Positions 41,913 to 51,158 are shown, numbered from the stretch's first letter. The stretch: DNA of 64,000 nucleotides from CAVRUF01 sp963716005 (GCA_963716005.1 OY970285.1:2170001-2234000), one strand, 5' to 3'. Program-made: numbers and translations. The notes: a model not told the origin generated them from the letters alone.

Positions 41913-42688
41913 GCAGAGTCGTCCGGGCCGAATGGACGAAGTTGCGGACGGTTCGCAGCACGGGGTGGTCGTTGCTCCTCCTGTTCGGGCTCACCGTCGG
42001 ACTCGGAGCGTTCTTCGCCGCCGGGTCGGAGACGACGGGCGGCGGGCCGGGGGGCGGCGACAACGACCTCGTGCGCGACAGCCTCGTCGGTGTCTACCTC
42101 GGCCAGTTCGCCGTCGTTGCCTTCGCCGTTGGAGCGATCACGTCCGAGTACGGCACGGGCCTGATTCGTGCGACGTTCACGGCCGTTCCGCGTCGCGGCA
42201 GTGTGCTCCTGGCCAAGGTGATTCTCGTCGGAGGCGCCGTCCTTGCGGTCGGTCTGCTGGCGTCTACGGTTGCCTTCGTCGTCGGCCAGGAGCTCCTGCG
42301 AGGCAGCGGCTACGCACCGCCCGGCTATCCCGAATGGTCCCTCGCCGACGAGGCTGCGCGGCGAGCAGTGGTCGGCAGCGCGCTCCTCCTCTGCGCACTG
42401 GCGCTCCTCAGCCTCGGCGTCGGCGCGATTGTTCGCAGCAGCGCGGTCGCGATCACGTTCCTGCTCGGCCTGCTGTTCGTGCCTCTCATCTTCGCTGCGG
42501 CCCTCCCAGACTCGACCCGCGAGCTCCTGCAGCAGACGACTCCGGGTGCGGGCTACGCCGTGCAGCAGACGATCGACCGCCCCGACGCCCTGCCCATCGG
42601 GCCGTGGGTCGGGCTCGGCGTCACGTTCGCGTGGGCTGCCGGTGCGCTCCTCCTCGCCCTCTGGCTGATCCGCAGGCGCGACGCCTAG
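41909..42688 (+). CDS. ABC-2 type exporter permease
   Basis: 259 residues from GTG 41909 (GTGA overlap). The start VVRAEWTKLRTVRSTGWSLL is the classical opening of ABC-2 permeases of the DUF3533/YhgE-like group. Six membrane helices follow, with the GAITSEYGTGLIRATFTAVP loop, a marker of this family. It forms a transporter with the ATPase just upstream. Convergent with the P-type ATPase gene; the two stops overlap by 4 nt. Confidence 0.9.
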   Translation: MSRVVRAEWTKLRTVRSTGWSLLLLFGLTVGLGAFFAAGSETTGGGPGGGDNDLVRDSLVGVYLGQFAVVAFAVGAITSEYGTGLIRATFTAVPRRGSVLLAKVILVGGAVLAVGLLASTVAFVVGQELLRGSGYAPPGYPEWSLADEAARRAVVGSALLLCALALLSLGVGAIVRSSAVAITFLLGLLFVPLIFAAALPDSTRELLQQTTPGAGYAVQQTIDRPDALPIGPWVGLGVTFAWAAGALLLALWLIRRRDA

Positions 42689-44994
42689 CGCGTCCAGCGC
42701 CGGAACTGCTCGGGCACGAAGCGCGCATCCGACAGCGCGAGGCCGGCGATGGCGAGGCCGGCGCCGCCGACGACGCCGACGATCCCCCAGAAGCCGAACC
42801 AGGACATCTCGAAGAAATCGCGCGTCGGCTCGAAGGCGAACACGGCCACGAACCCGAGGAAGAGGCCGGTGCAGAGCATCCCGACCGCCAGCGTCCGGCG
42901 TTGCGTCCTCGCCTCGAGTACCAGCACGAAGTAGAGCCCCAGCACGACGAGCGTCGACAACGCAACCGTTCGCGCCTCGACCAGCGGCTGCTGGATCACG
43001 TTCAACGCGAACAGGTACGCCGACAAGACGCCGAGCCCGCCCGCAACGCCCGCAGGCAGCGAGAAGCGCGCCACCTCGCGGAGGAATCCCTCCGTGCGCC
43101 ACGGCCCCGAGCTCGGGCCGAGAGCCAGGAAGAACCCGGGAATCCCGACCGTGATCGCGGCCGCGAGCGAGAGATGCCGCGGCAGGAGCGGATACGGCGT
43201 CGTCGTCAGGCCGACCACGAGGACGAGGAACGCGGCGAACACCGACTTCGTCACGAAGAGCTTCGTGACCCGCTGGACGTTGCGGAGGATCTTCCGCCCC
43301 GACGCGACCATGTCCGGCACGGCCGAGAAGTCGCCGCGCACGAGTACGACGTCGGCCACGCTGCGCGCCATCTCCGTGCCGCTTCCCTGTGCGATCGCAA
43401 GCCGCGCCGCCTTGAGCGCAGGGACGTCGTTCACGCCGTCGCCGACCATCGCCACGTAGCGGCCCTCGTCGCGGAGCCGCTCGACCAGCTGCTTCTTCCC
43501 TTCGGGGGAAATCCGTCCGACTACGCGCGCGTTGGCCGGGATGTCGCCGTTCGACCCGTCCACTGCGCCCTCGCCGATGTCGATGCCCACGTCGCGTGCG
43601 ATCGCCGCCACCGTCGCGGGCGCGTCGCCGGAGATCACGCGCAGCTCGACGCCCTCGGAGCGAAGAAACTCGACCGTCTCGCGTGCATCCGGGCGCAGAG
43701 CCTCCGACAGGACGACCAGGCCGAGCGGCTCGAGCCCGGCCGGCGGGCCGTCGTTCGCGCTCAACGCGCCCGTCGCCGTGCCGAACGCGACCACGCGCCG
43801 GCCTTGCGCCTGCTCGCGGGAAGCGACCTCCGCCAGGGGCCCGAGGGGAAACCGCTCCGGCGCGCCGAGCACGTACGAGGTTTCCCCGAGGCGAAGCGCA
43901 CTCCAGCGCCGCGCCGACGAGAACGGCACGTACTCGCCCGGCACCTCCGCGGGAGCGCCCACGGCGACCGCGATCGCCTCGAGCGTGCGGTTGCGCGCCG
44001 GCGAGCTCGACGCGAACCGCCCGACCTCGCGCCGCACCTCGTCCGGGTCGCCGCCGTCCGCGGCTTCGACCGAGACAACCCTGAGATCCGCCGCTGTCAG
44101 CGTTCCTGTCTTGTCCAGGCAGATCACGTCCACGGACGCGAGCGACTCGATCGCGTTCAGCTGCTGCGCGAGCGCCCCGCGCCGGGCGAGCTGCAATGCG
44201 GCGGCCGCGAAGGTCAGGCTTGCGAGCAGGATCAGCCCTTCGGGGACGAGCGTGACGATGCCCGCGACCGCCGTCGTGACCGCGTCGTGGATCTCGATGT
44301 CGCGCTGCCAGAGCGAGTAGATGAAGATCGTCCCGAGAGGGACCATCACCGCGACCATCACGAACAGAAGGCGGTTCAGCGAGCGCTCGAGCGGCGAGCG
44401 AGGATGGCGGAACTGCCGCGCCTCGCCCGCGATCCGCTGCGCGTAGCTCTCCGGGCCGACCGCGCTCACCACGAACGCGCCGGCGCCCTCGACCGCGTAC
44501 GAGCCGGAGCGCACCTCCTCGCTCACATCCCGCGCGGCGGGGCGTGACTCGCCGGTGAGGATCGACTCGTCGAGCGTGAGCCCGGCCGACTCGACCAGCG
44601 TGCCGTCGGCAACCACGCCGTCGCCGGCCGAGAGCCGGACGAGATCCCCGACCACGACGTCCTCGACGCCGACCACACGCGGCTCGCCGTCGCGCACGAC
44701 GGTCGCGTGCGGCGCCACCTCGGCCGAGAGCCGGTCGAGCGCGCGCTTGGCCCGCAGCTCCTGGCCGATCCCGATCGCCGAGTTCGCGACGAGGATTCCG
44801 AGGAAGAGCGCGTCGCGCCAGTCGCCGAACCAGAGCGTCAGCGCGCCGAAGACCGCGAGGATGAGGTTGAAGAACGTGAAGACGTTCGCGCGGACGATCG
44901 ACTTCAGTGAGCGGCTCGTCGCGGGCGGCGCGAACGGCCCCCTGGCGGCGAGCAGGCGGCCGGCCTCGGCCTCGGAGAGCCCGTACGTCGTCAC
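42685..44994 (-). CDS. Cation-transporting P-type ATPase (CtpE-like)
   Basis: 769 residues from GTG at 44994; the longer frame from 45081 crosses the divergent promoter region. Actuator motif LTGES, phosphorylation motif DKTGTLT, hinge GDGVNDVPALKAARLAIA and about ten membrane helices are present. The intramembrane motif VPEGL before LILLASLTFAAAALQLAR, instead of the CPC of heavy-metal pumps, matches CtpE, a mycobacterial calcium pump, so Ca2+ or another hard cation is the probable substrate (inference). Stands alone on this strand; GACAAT at 45001-45006 is 6 nt before the start. Confidence 0.9.
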   Translation of the reverse strand: MTTYGLSEAEAGRLLAARGPFAPPATSRSLKSIVRANVFTFFNLILAVFGALTLWFGDWRDALFLGILVANSAIGIGQELRAKRALDRLSAEVAPHATVVRDGEPRVVGVEDVVVGDLVRLSAGDGVVADGTLVESAGLTLDESILTGESRPAARDVSEEVRSGSYAVEGAGAFVVSAVGPESYAQRIAGEARQFRHPRSPLERSLNRLLFVMVAVMVPLGTIFIYSLWQRDIEIHDAVTTAVAGIVTLVPEGLILLASLTFAAAALQLARRGALAQQLNAIESLASVDVICLDKTGTLTAADLRVVSVEAADGGDPDEVRREVGRFASSSPARNRTLEAIAVAVGAPAEVPGEYVPFSSARRWSALRLGETSYVLGAPERFPLGPLAEVASREQAQGRRVVAFGTATGALSANDGPPAGLEPLGLVVLSEALRPDARETVEFLRSEGVELRVISGDAPATVAAIARDVGIDIGEGAVDGSNGDIPANARVVGRISPEGKKQLVERLRDEGRYVAMVGDGVNDVPALKAARLAIAQGSGTEMARSVADVVLVRGDFSAVPDMVASGRKILRNVQRVTKLFVTKSVFAAFLVLVVGLTTTPYPLLPRHLSLAAAITVGIPGFFLALGPSSGPWRTEGFLREVARFSLPAGVAGGLGVLSAYLFALNVIQQPLVEARTVALSTLVVLGLYFVLVLEARTQRRTLAVGMLCTGLFLGFVAVFAFEPTRDFFEMSWFGFWGIVGVVGGAGLAIAGLALSDARFVPEQFRRWTR

Positions 44995-45000
44995 GGCGCG

Positions 45001-45006
45001 ATTGTC
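45001..45006 (-). promoter_or_regulatory. -10-like GACAAT for the P-type ATPase gene
   Basis: Minus-strand GACAAT, 6 nt before the GTG at 44994. Confidence 0.4.
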
Positions 45007-45062
45007 GCAGGGCCGGTTGTCACGTAGCGTAGGTCGCTGGTAGCGAGCCAAGGGAGGAGCAA

Positions 45063-45500
45063 ATGTCCGGCGGGTTCCCACACGTCCCCGGTGTTTCGAA
45101 GGAGTATCAGCAGACGACGGCGGCCGATCCGCAGAGCCGCGGTGAGGGCTGGGGCGGCCGCAGCACCCTCGCGGGGGTGTGGCTCGCGCTCGTCGGCGCC
45201 CTGCACGTGCTCTGGGCGATCGTCGCGCTCGCGAAGCCGGAGTACTTCTCCGAGGAGCAGCTCGTCTGGGAGAGCCTCGATTCCTGGGGCTACATCTTCC
45301 TGATCATCGGCGCGGCGCAGATCGCGGTCGGCTGGCTCGTGCTGTCGCGCAAGTCGGCGGGCCGGATCCTCGGCGTCCTCATGGCGTCCTTCGGGATCCT
45401 CTTCAACTTCTTCACGATCGGCGGAAGCCCCGCGCGCTCGATCATCCTCATCGCCGGGAGCGCCCTCGTCATCTGGGCACTCACCGACGACCTCGACTGA
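45063..45500 (+). CDS. DUF7144-type four-helix membrane protein
   Basis: 145 residues, start supported by GGGAGGAG 4-5 nt upstream. A polar N-terminus of about 33 residues is followed by four membrane helices: LAGVWLALVGALHVLWAIVA, WGYIFLIIGAAQIAVGWLV, ILGVLMASFGILFNFFTIG and a last helix. This fold, with the Gly in the first helix and conserved Trp, recurs in many actinobacterial proteins now grouped as DUF7144. A second protein with the same layout lies at 49264. Function unknown. Confidence 0.75.
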   Translation: MSGGFPHVPGVSKEYQQTTAADPQSRGEGWGGRSTLAGVWLALVGALHVLWAIVALAKPEYFSEEQLVWESLDSWGYIFLIIGAAQIAVGWLVLSRKSAGRILGVLMASFGILFNFFTIGGSPARSIILIAGSALVIWALTDDLD

Positions 45501-45512
45501 CAGGAGTCCTAC

Positions 45513-45854
45513 ATGGCGCTGGCGAGCAATTTCTGGGATGCGTTCTTCCTCCTTCTGATCTTCCTGCCCCTCGCGATGATCTGGGCGTTCGCCCTGATCG
45601 ACGTCTTCAAGCGCGACGACATGGAGGGCGGCTGGAAGGCGATCTGGGTGCTCTGCATCATCTTCGTCCCGGTCTTCGGGACGATCGTCTACCTGGTCTT
45701 CCGCAAGCCGGGCGCGACCTACGAGAAGGCCGCGGTCGAAGCTAGGAAAGAGGACACCGCGTACATGCTGAAGACGCTCTCCGACCTACACGACAAGGGC
45801 AAGCTGAGCGACGAGGAGTGGGAGGCCGAGAAGGCGCGGGTCCTCGGGATCTAG
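45513..45854 (+). CDS. PLDc_N/SHOCT-domain membrane protein
   Basis: 113 residues from ATG 45513, 12 nt after the previous stop, with AGGAG upstream. Two membrane helices with WAFALIDVFKRDDMEGGWKA and VPVFGTIVYLVFRKPG match the PLDc_N module. The C-terminal helix pair with LSDLHDKGKLSDEEWEAEKA is a SHOCT domain, a short oligomerisation unit. Such proteins are usually uncharacterised membrane or envelope factors. Probably co-transcribed with the DUF7144 gene. Confidence 0.85.
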   Translation: MALASNFWDAFFLLLIFLPLAMIWAFALIDVFKRDDMEGGWKAIWVLCIIFVPVFGTIVYLVFRKPGATYEKAAVEARKEDTAYMLKTLSDLHDKGKLSDEEWEAEKARVLGI

Positions 45855-45860
45855 GTACTT

Positions 45861-45889
45861 CGGAGCCGGGGCGCAGGGCCCCGGCTCCG
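45861..45889. terminator. 12-bp perfect hairpin between convergent genes
   Basis: CGGAGCCGGGGC (45861-45872) and GCCCCGGCTCCG (45878-45889) form a perfect 12-bp stem with a 5-nt loop. T-runs are weak on both sides, but position between two converging genes makes a bidirectional terminator likely. Confidence 0.7.
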
Positions 45890-45900
45890 TTCTCGCTGCG

Positions 45901-48267
45901 CTACTGCCGGTTCATCGCGACCCGGAAGCGCTCCTCGTCGGAGATCTGGTGGTCGGGATCGTCCGCGTCCTCGCCCAGGTCGATCTGCACCCACTTGACC
46001 CGGCCCGTGAACGTGTTCGTCTTCGCGTCGTAGTCGTCGCTCACGTAGCTCGCCGTGTCGCCGCCGAGGTCGAGCGTCTCGTCGGCCGAGAACAGCATGG
46101 GTACGGTCGCGTCGGCCCTACCCTCGGCAACTTTCTCGCCGTCGACGTAGAGCGTGTTCGTCCCGCCCTTGCCGAGCCCGCCGCCGTCGTAGGCGAACTC
46201 CAGGCGGACCTGATGCTCCCCGGCGGAAAGCGCCTCGTCGCCATAGATCTTGAACTGCTGAAGCCCGAAGAGGTTGTAACAGTAGGCCGGCTTGCCCTCG
46301 TGGGCATAGAGGCTCCAGCCGCCGAACGCGCCGCCCTGCGCCGCGATCACGCCTGACGCGCCACCGTCCGGAACCTCGATCTCGGCCGTCACGGCATACG
46401 ACTTGTTCTTCATCACGACGACCGAGTTCTCGGTCAGGCGGCCCATCCCGGAGAACAGGATCTGGGTGTTGCCCTTGATGAGCTCAGGCCGCCCCGCGAG
46501 GTCGGCGTTGAAGCGCTCGACGCGCCGGTCGTCCAGCGGGAGCACGTTGTACTTCGCGGCCTCGATCAGGAACTGGCGCTGGAGCCAGTGGAGCTTGTCC
46601 GGCTGCTCATTCGAGAGATCGTGCGCCTGCGTCCAGTCGTGCGGGCCGTACAGCTCCCAGACGTCGTCGTCGAACGCGGGTAGCGCGGCGCCCGGATCCC
46701 ACGGGATGGAGTGGCGCGTCACCGCGGTCCAGCCTTCGTGGTAGATGCCGCGGTTCACGAACATCTCGAAGTACTGCGTCGTGTGCCGCTCGGCCGCGTC
46801 CGCGTCGTCGAACGAGTACGCCATCGAGATGCCTTCGTACGGCGCCTGCTGAATGCCGTTCACATAGCTCGGCTCTGGCAGGCCCGCCGCTTCGAGCACG
46901 GTCGGCCCGACGTCGATCACGTGGTGGAACTGGTTACGAACCTCGTTCTTCGCCTTGATTCCATTCGGCCAGCTGACGATCGTCCCGTTCCGCGTGCCGC
47001 CCCAGTGCGAGGCGACCTGCTTCGTCCACTGGTAGGGCGTATCCATCGCGTGCGCCCAGCCGACCGCGTAGTGGTTGTAGGCCTTCGGCGTGCCGAAGTC
47101 GTCGATGCGCGACGCCATGAACTCCGTGGTCTGGAGCGCGCTCGCGCCGTTCAGGTCGATCAGCTCGTTGAACGAGCCGTGGAGCGTGCCCTCGGCGCTC
47201 GCGCCGTTGTCGCCGATGATGCAGTAGACGAGCGTGTCGTCGAGGATCTCGAGCTCGGCGAGCGCGTCGAGGAGCCGCCCGACGTTGTGGTCGGTGTGCT
47301 CCATGAAGCCGGCGTAGACCTCCATCTGGCGCGCCAGTACCGGCTTCAGGTCGTCCTCGATCTCGTCCCAGGCAGGGATCTCATCGTGCCGTACGGTCAA
47401 CTCCGCGTCCTCCGGAATGACGCCGAGCTCCTTCTGGCGCGCGAACGTCTCTTCGCGGAGGGCGTCCCAGCCCTGGTCGAACTTCCCCTTGTACTTGTCC
47501 GACCAGTCGGGATGGACGTGGTGCGGCGCGTGGGTGGCGCCGGGCGCGTAGTAGGCGAAGAACGGCTTGTCTGGCATGAGCGCCTTCTGCTGGCGGATCC
47601 AGTCGATAGCGTGGTCGGTCATGTCCTCGGTGAAGTGGTAGCCCTCCTCGGGTGTGCGGTCGGGCTCGACCGGGACGGTGTCGCGGTAGAGCGCCGGCGC
47701 GTACTGGTTCGTCTCGCCGCCGATGAAGCCGTAGAAGTGCTCGAAGCCGTTGCCCGGCGAGGGCCAGCGGTCGAACGGGCCCATCGGGCTCGTCTCCCAC
47801 ACGGGCACCTCGTGGCACTTGCCGAAGTGGGCGGTCGCGTAGCCGTTCAGCTTGAGGGTCTCGGCGACCGGGGCCTTGTCCTTCGGCCGGATCGAGCTGT
47901 AGCCCGGCGCCGAAGTCGCGATCTCGGTGATCCCGCCCATTCCGACCGAATGGTGGTTGCGGCCGGAGAGGAGCGCGGCGCGCGTGGGCGAGCAGAGGGC
48001 GGTGGTGTGGAAGCGGGTGTAGCGCAGGCCCTCCTTCGCTAGACGCTCGAAGCTCGGCGTCTGGCACGGGCCGCCGAAGGCGCTCGTCGCGCCGAAGCCC
48101 ACGTCGTCGATCAGGACGATGAGGACGTTCGGCGCGCCCTCGGGCGGTCGCAGCGGCGTGATTGGCGGGAAGTGTGTCTCCGGATCCTTCGCGTCGTACG
48201 TAGTGATGCCGACGTGCTTGCGATCCGGAATCGGAAGCACGCTGCGGGGGAGGTCGTCGTGGCTCAT
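45901..48267 (-). CDS. Arylsulfatase (type I, formylglycine dependent)
   Basis: 788 residues from the ATG at 48267, with GAGGAGAG just upstream. The metal site Asp-Asp lies in LIVLIDDVGFG (54-55), and the sulfatase motif CSPTR has Cys92, the residue converted to formylglycine. HFGKCHEVPVWE and the DNGASAEGTLHGSFNE segment complete the active site. The C-terminal 200 residues form an extra beta-rich domain (VRLEFAYDGGGLGKGGTNTL), as in large arylsulfatases acting on aryl or alkyl sulfates. No signal peptide is evident, so it may act in the cytoplasm. Divergent from its activating enzyme gene. Confidence 0.95.
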   Translation of the reverse strand: MSHDDLPRSVLPIPDRKHVGITTYDAKDPETHFPPITPLRPPEGAPNVLIVLIDDVGFGATSAFGGPCQTPSFERLAKEGLRYTRFHTTALCSPTRAALLSGRNHHSVGMGGITEIATSAPGYSSIRPKDKAPVAETLKLNGYATAHFGKCHEVPVWETSPMGPFDRWPSPGNGFEHFYGFIGGETNQYAPALYRDTVPVEPDRTPEEGYHFTEDMTDHAIDWIRQQKALMPDKPFFAYYAPGATHAPHHVHPDWSDKYKGKFDQGWDALREETFARQKELGVIPEDAELTVRHDEIPAWDEIEDDLKPVLARQMEVYAGFMEHTDHNVGRLLDALAELEILDDTLVYCIIGDNGASAEGTLHGSFNELIDLNGASALQTTEFMASRIDDFGTPKAYNHYAVGWAHAMDTPYQWTKQVASHWGGTRNGTIVSWPNGIKAKNEVRNQFHHVIDVGPTVLEAAGLPEPSYVNGIQQAPYEGISMAYSFDDADAAERHTTQYFEMFVNRGIYHEGWTAVTRHSIPWDPGAALPAFDDDVWELYGPHDWTQAHDLSNEQPDKLHWLQRQFLIEAAKYNVLPLDDRRVERFNADLAGRPELIKGNTQILFSGMGRLTENSVVVMKNKSYAVTAEIEVPDGGASGVIAAQGGAFGGWSLYAHEGKPAYCYNLFGLQQFKIYGDEALSAGEHQVRLEFAYDGGGLGKGGTNTLYVDGEKVAEGRADATVPMLFSADETLDLGGDTASYVSDDYDAKTNTFTGRVKWVQIDLGEDADDPDHQISDEERFRVAMNRQ

Positions 48268-48355
48268 GGCTCTCCTCGGTGGCTGAGATCGGCGGCGAAA
48301 TGAGCGGTTCGGCGACTCTACAGCCGTACCGCTGGGCTGCGAGAATCGGCGGCAG

Positions 48356-49249
48356 GTGACCGACACTCCGTTCCCGAACATGACCAAGATCCCCGGCGGG
48401 GCCTTCCGGATGGGGTCGGCGGACTTCTATCCGGATGAGGCGCCCGTGCGCGAGGTCGAGGTCGACGGCTTCTGGATGGACGAGCGCGCGGTCACCGCGG
48501 CTGAATTTCGCCGCTTCGTCCGCGAGACCGGCTACGTCACGCTCGCCGAGAAGGCGCCCACCGCGGAGGAGTACCCGGACGCCGATCCCGAGCTGCTCGT
48601 GCCCGGTTCCCTGGTCTTCACGCCCACGCCGGGGCCGGTGCCGCTGAACGACTTCCGCAACTGGTGGGAGTGGAAGCCCGGCGCGTACTGGAAACGGCCC
48701 GGCGGGCCCGGCACGACGATCAACGGCCGCGACCACCATCCCGTCGTCCATATCGCGTTCGAGGACGCCGAGGCGTACGCGACCTGGGCCGGTAAGGAGC
48801 TCCCCACCGAAGCCGAGTGGGAGTTCGCGGCGCGCGGCGGGCTCGACGGCGCGGTGTTCGCGTGGGGCGATGAGGAGTCCCCCGAGGGCAGGTCGCTGGC
48901 GAACTTCTGGCAGGGCGAGTTCCCGTGGCAGAACCTGAAGTCCGACGGGTACGACGGGACCTCGCCGGTCGGCTCGTTCCCGCCGAACGGCTACGGGCTC
49001 TACGACGTTTGCGGGAACGTCTGGGAGTGGACGTCGGATTTCTTCGGGTCGCCGCCGGCCGAGGATCCCGTCTGCTGCGCGCCGACCCGAGCGACCGTCG
49101 AGGACATCCCGCGGCGCGTGATCAAGGGAGGCTCGCACCTGTGCGCTGCGAACTACTGCCTGCGGTACCGCCCGTCGGCGCGACAGGCCGAGCAGGTCGA
49201 CACGTCTACGGGCCACATCGGCTTTCGCTGCATCGTCCGAACCCTCTAG
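48356..49249 (+). CDS. Formylglycine-generating enzyme
   Basis: 297 residues from GTG 48356. It oxidises the Cys of type I sulfatases to formylglycine with copper and oxygen. The FGE fold is shown by IPGGAFRMGSADFYPDE, LPTEAEWEFAARGGLDG, GLYDVCGNVWEWTSDFF and RVIKGGSHLCAANYCLRYRP. The active-site pair is Cys263 and Cys268, spaced five residues apart as in proven FGE enzymes, so it is not a mere FGE-sulfatase fold relative. The neighbouring divergent arylsulfatase is the obvious substrate. Confidence 0.95.
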   Translation: MTDTPFPNMTKIPGGAFRMGSADFYPDEAPVREVEVDGFWMDERAVTAAEFRRFVRETGYVTLAEKAPTAEEYPDADPELLVPGSLVFTPTPGPVPLNDFRNWWEWKPGAYWKRPGGPGTTINGRDHHPVVHIAFEDAEAYATWAGKELPTEAEWEFAARGGLDGAVFAWGDEESPEGRSLANFWQGEFPWQNLKSDGYDGTSPVGSFPPNGYGLYDVCGNVWEWTSDFFGSPPAEDPVCCAPTRATVEDIPRRVIKGGSHLCAANYCLRYRPSARQAEQVDTSTGHIGFRCIVRTL

Positions 49250-49263
49250 AGAAGGAGAGAGAC

Positions 49264-49644
49264 ATGGCGCGACCCAAAGGAGAGGCCTGGCTGACCTTCG
49301 CCGGCGTCGTGATGATCCTGAGCGGGGTGCTCGGCATCCTGAACGGGATCACCGCGCTCTCGATCGACAACGAGACCCTGGCGGGACTCGTCAGCGACAA
49401 CATCCATGCCTGGGGCACGACGTACGTCATCTACGGGATCGTCCTCGTGTTCGCCGGCGTCGCCGTCTTCGGGCGCGCGAAGTGGGCGGTGTGGACGGGG
49501 ATCGTCGTCAGCATGGTCGGTGCGGCGATCAACATGCTCTGGGTCTTCGACTACCCGATCATCAGTCTGATCATGGTCTCGCTGCACGTGCTCGTCCTGT
49601 ACGCCCTCGTCGTCTACGGCGTGGCCGACGAGCAGGCGGCGTAA
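49264..49644 (+). CDS. DUF7144-type four-helix membrane protein
   Basis: 126 residues from ATG 49264, with AGAAGGAGAG upstream. Four membrane helices (LTFAGVVMILSGVLGILNGI, TTYVIYGIVLVFAGVAVFG, WAVWTGIVVSMVGAAINML and LIMVSLHVLVLYALVVYG) repeat the layout of the protein at 45063, suggesting paralogy. Follows the FGE gene by 14 nt. Function unknown. Confidence 0.75.
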   Translation: MARPKGEAWLTFAGVVMILSGVLGILNGITALSIDNETLAGLVSDNIHAWGTTYVIYGIVLVFAGVAVFGRAKWAVWTGIVVSMVGAAINMLWVFDYPIISLIMVSLHVLVLYALVVYGVADEQAA

Positions 49645-49666
49645 CGGACCGACGGGAGCCGGGCGC

Positions 49667-49732
49667 ATGAAGCCACCACCCGCGCTCGGCTCCTGGTTCC
49701 GGTCGCTCGAGCCGGACACGAAGGAGTCGTGA
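49667..49732 (+). CDS. Possible 21-residue leader peptide overlapping the next start
   Basis: ATG 49667 with GGAGCC 8-13 nt upstream encodes MKPPPALGSWFRSLEPDTKE plus Ser, and its TGA overlaps the GTG of the next gene (GTGA). It could be a coupling leader or chance. No homology can be judged at this size. Confidence 0.25.
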   Translation: MKPPPALGSWFRSLEPDTKES

Positions 49733-50196
49733 GCCCCGGCTTCGCAGCGGCGGCGTTTCCCGGCAAGCACGAGGCCGAGCGGGCGCTCGACGCCCTGGAG
49801 GAGCTCCAGCACGAGAGCGTCGTCTTGCTCAACGACGCGGTGATCGTGGTCAGGACGTCGAAGGGCGTGAAGCTCCACCAGCAGCGGCAGGTTTCGATCG
49901 GCGAGGGCCTCGTTGCCGGTGGGGTGCTGGGCGTGATCGTCGGGCTGCTGATCGGGTATCCGGTGATCGCGCCGATCGCGGGGATGGTCTGCGGCGTCAT
50001 CGCCGGGTTGTTCTTCGACTCGGGGATCGACGACGCCCGCATTCGGGAGCTCGGCGAGAGGTTGGAGCCTGGTCAGGCGGCGCTCTGTATCCAGGTCACC
50101 ACGGCCGACTGGGAGCTCCTGCAGGAGCGGCTGGCGGGCCACACCGCGGATCTGATCGTGGCCGAGGTGACGCCGGATCCCGAGCCCGAGCCCTAG
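49729..50196 (+). CDS. DUF1269-type membrane protein
   Basis: 155 residues from GTG 49729. A soluble alpha/beta N-terminus (AAFPGKHEAERALDALEELQ, then SVVLLNDAVIVVR) precedes a Gly-rich hydrophobic pair, VAGGVLGVIVGLLIGYPVIA and IAGMVCGVIAGLFFDSG, and a second soluble part. This layout is that of DUF1269, annotated as membrane-associated, with a glycine-zipper-like helical hairpin. Function unknown. Confidence 0.75.
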   Translation: MSPGFAAAAFPGKHEAERALDALEELQHESVVLLNDAVIVVRTSKGVKLHQQRQVSIGEGLVAGGVLGVIVGLLIGYPVIAPIAGMVCGVIAGLFFDSGIDDARIRELGERLEPGQAALCIQVTTADWELLQERLAGHTADLIVAEVTPDPEPEP

Positions 50197-51158
50197 GTCG
50201 GGAAGCGCCGCCGGAAAAGCCAGTACGCGGCCGGCCCCGCGGGGATCGGGAGCCAGAACGACGCGAGCCGGTACGCGAGCGTCGCGACCACCGCGGCGCC
50301 GGCGGCGACGCCAGCGAGGGCCAGAAGCCCGGTCAAACCGGCCTCCACGAAGCCGAGCCCGCCGGGGGTGAACGGAACCATTCCGAGCATCGACGCGCCG
50401 ACGAAGGCGAGGAGGACGAGCGACGGGCTGGGCGTCGCGCCCACGGCGAAGAGCGCCGCGATGAGGGCGAGGTAGTCGAAGAGCCAACGCCCGACCGAGG
50501 CCGTGAGCGCCATCTTCCAGCGGGCGCCGAGTGCGGTCCGGATCGAGTTGCGCTCGCGCACGAGCCGCTCGGGGAGTCCGGCGCAGATCTCCCGGCCGCG
50601 AGGGACGATGCTCGCGACCGCGACGAAGCCGGTCGCGGCCAGTTCGAGCGGGCGCGTGAACGCGAAGGCGATCGCGCCGAGCCCTAGCAGTAGGCCGAAG
50701 GCGACCGCGCCGAGCCAGGCGGAGCGTTCGAGCGCCTGGTCGACCGAGGTCCCGGTGAGGACGGCGGGCAGCGCGAGGATGGGCAGGCCGACGAGGATCG
50801 CGAGCATGAGCGCGGACGAGGCGGTGATCCCGGACGCGGCCCGGCCGCCGGCCACCCCGGTGCGCACGAGCATCCGGTACTGGAGCGCGCCTGCGGTAGC
50901 CGCGCCACCGGGCACGACCTTGGAAAGCGAGTTGCCGGCCAGCTGCGACGTCCCGACGACGAACCAGCTCCGCGTGCCGACCGCGATCCGCTGAAGCGCC
51001 CAGGTGGAGAGAAAGCTCGCGCAGACGAAGCCGATCGAGCCGATCAGCCAGACGGGCTTGAGGTCGAGCACCTCGCGCCACGAGGTGAACACCTCGAGGA
51101 GGCTCGGCATGAGGATGTAGAGCGAGACGAGCGTGACCGCCAGCGCCGCGAAGCGCAT
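50193..51158 (-). CDS. Lysylphosphatidylglycerol synthase TM-region/UPF0104-type membrane protein
   Basis: 321 residues from the ATG at 51158; an in-frame CTG at 51224 overlapping the trkA stop (CTGA) would add 22 residues including a basic pre-helix segment and may be the true start. Eight to nine membrane helices. The motifs GGAATAGALQYRMLVRTGVA and MLGMVPFTPGGLGFVEAGLT are those of the flippase-like TM region of MprF and AglD proteins. There is no catalytic aminoacyl-transferase domain, so it probably moves or senses lipids. It follows the two trkA-like genes. Confidence 0.8.
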   Translation of the reverse strand: MRFAALAVTLVSLYILMPSLLEVFTSWREVLDLKPVWLIGSIGFVCASFLSTWALQRIAVGTRSWFVVGTSQLAGNSLSKVVPGGAATAGALQYRMLVRTGVAGGRAASGITASSALMLAILVGLPILALPAVLTGTSVDQALERSAWLGAVAFGLLLGLGAIAFAFTRPLELAATGFVAVASIVPRGREICAGLPERLVRERNSIRTALGARWKMALTASVGRWLFDYLALIAALFAVGATPSPSLVLLAFVGASMLGMVPFTPGGLGFVEAGLTGLLALAGVAAGAAVVATLAYRLASFWLPIPAGPAAYWLFRRRFPT

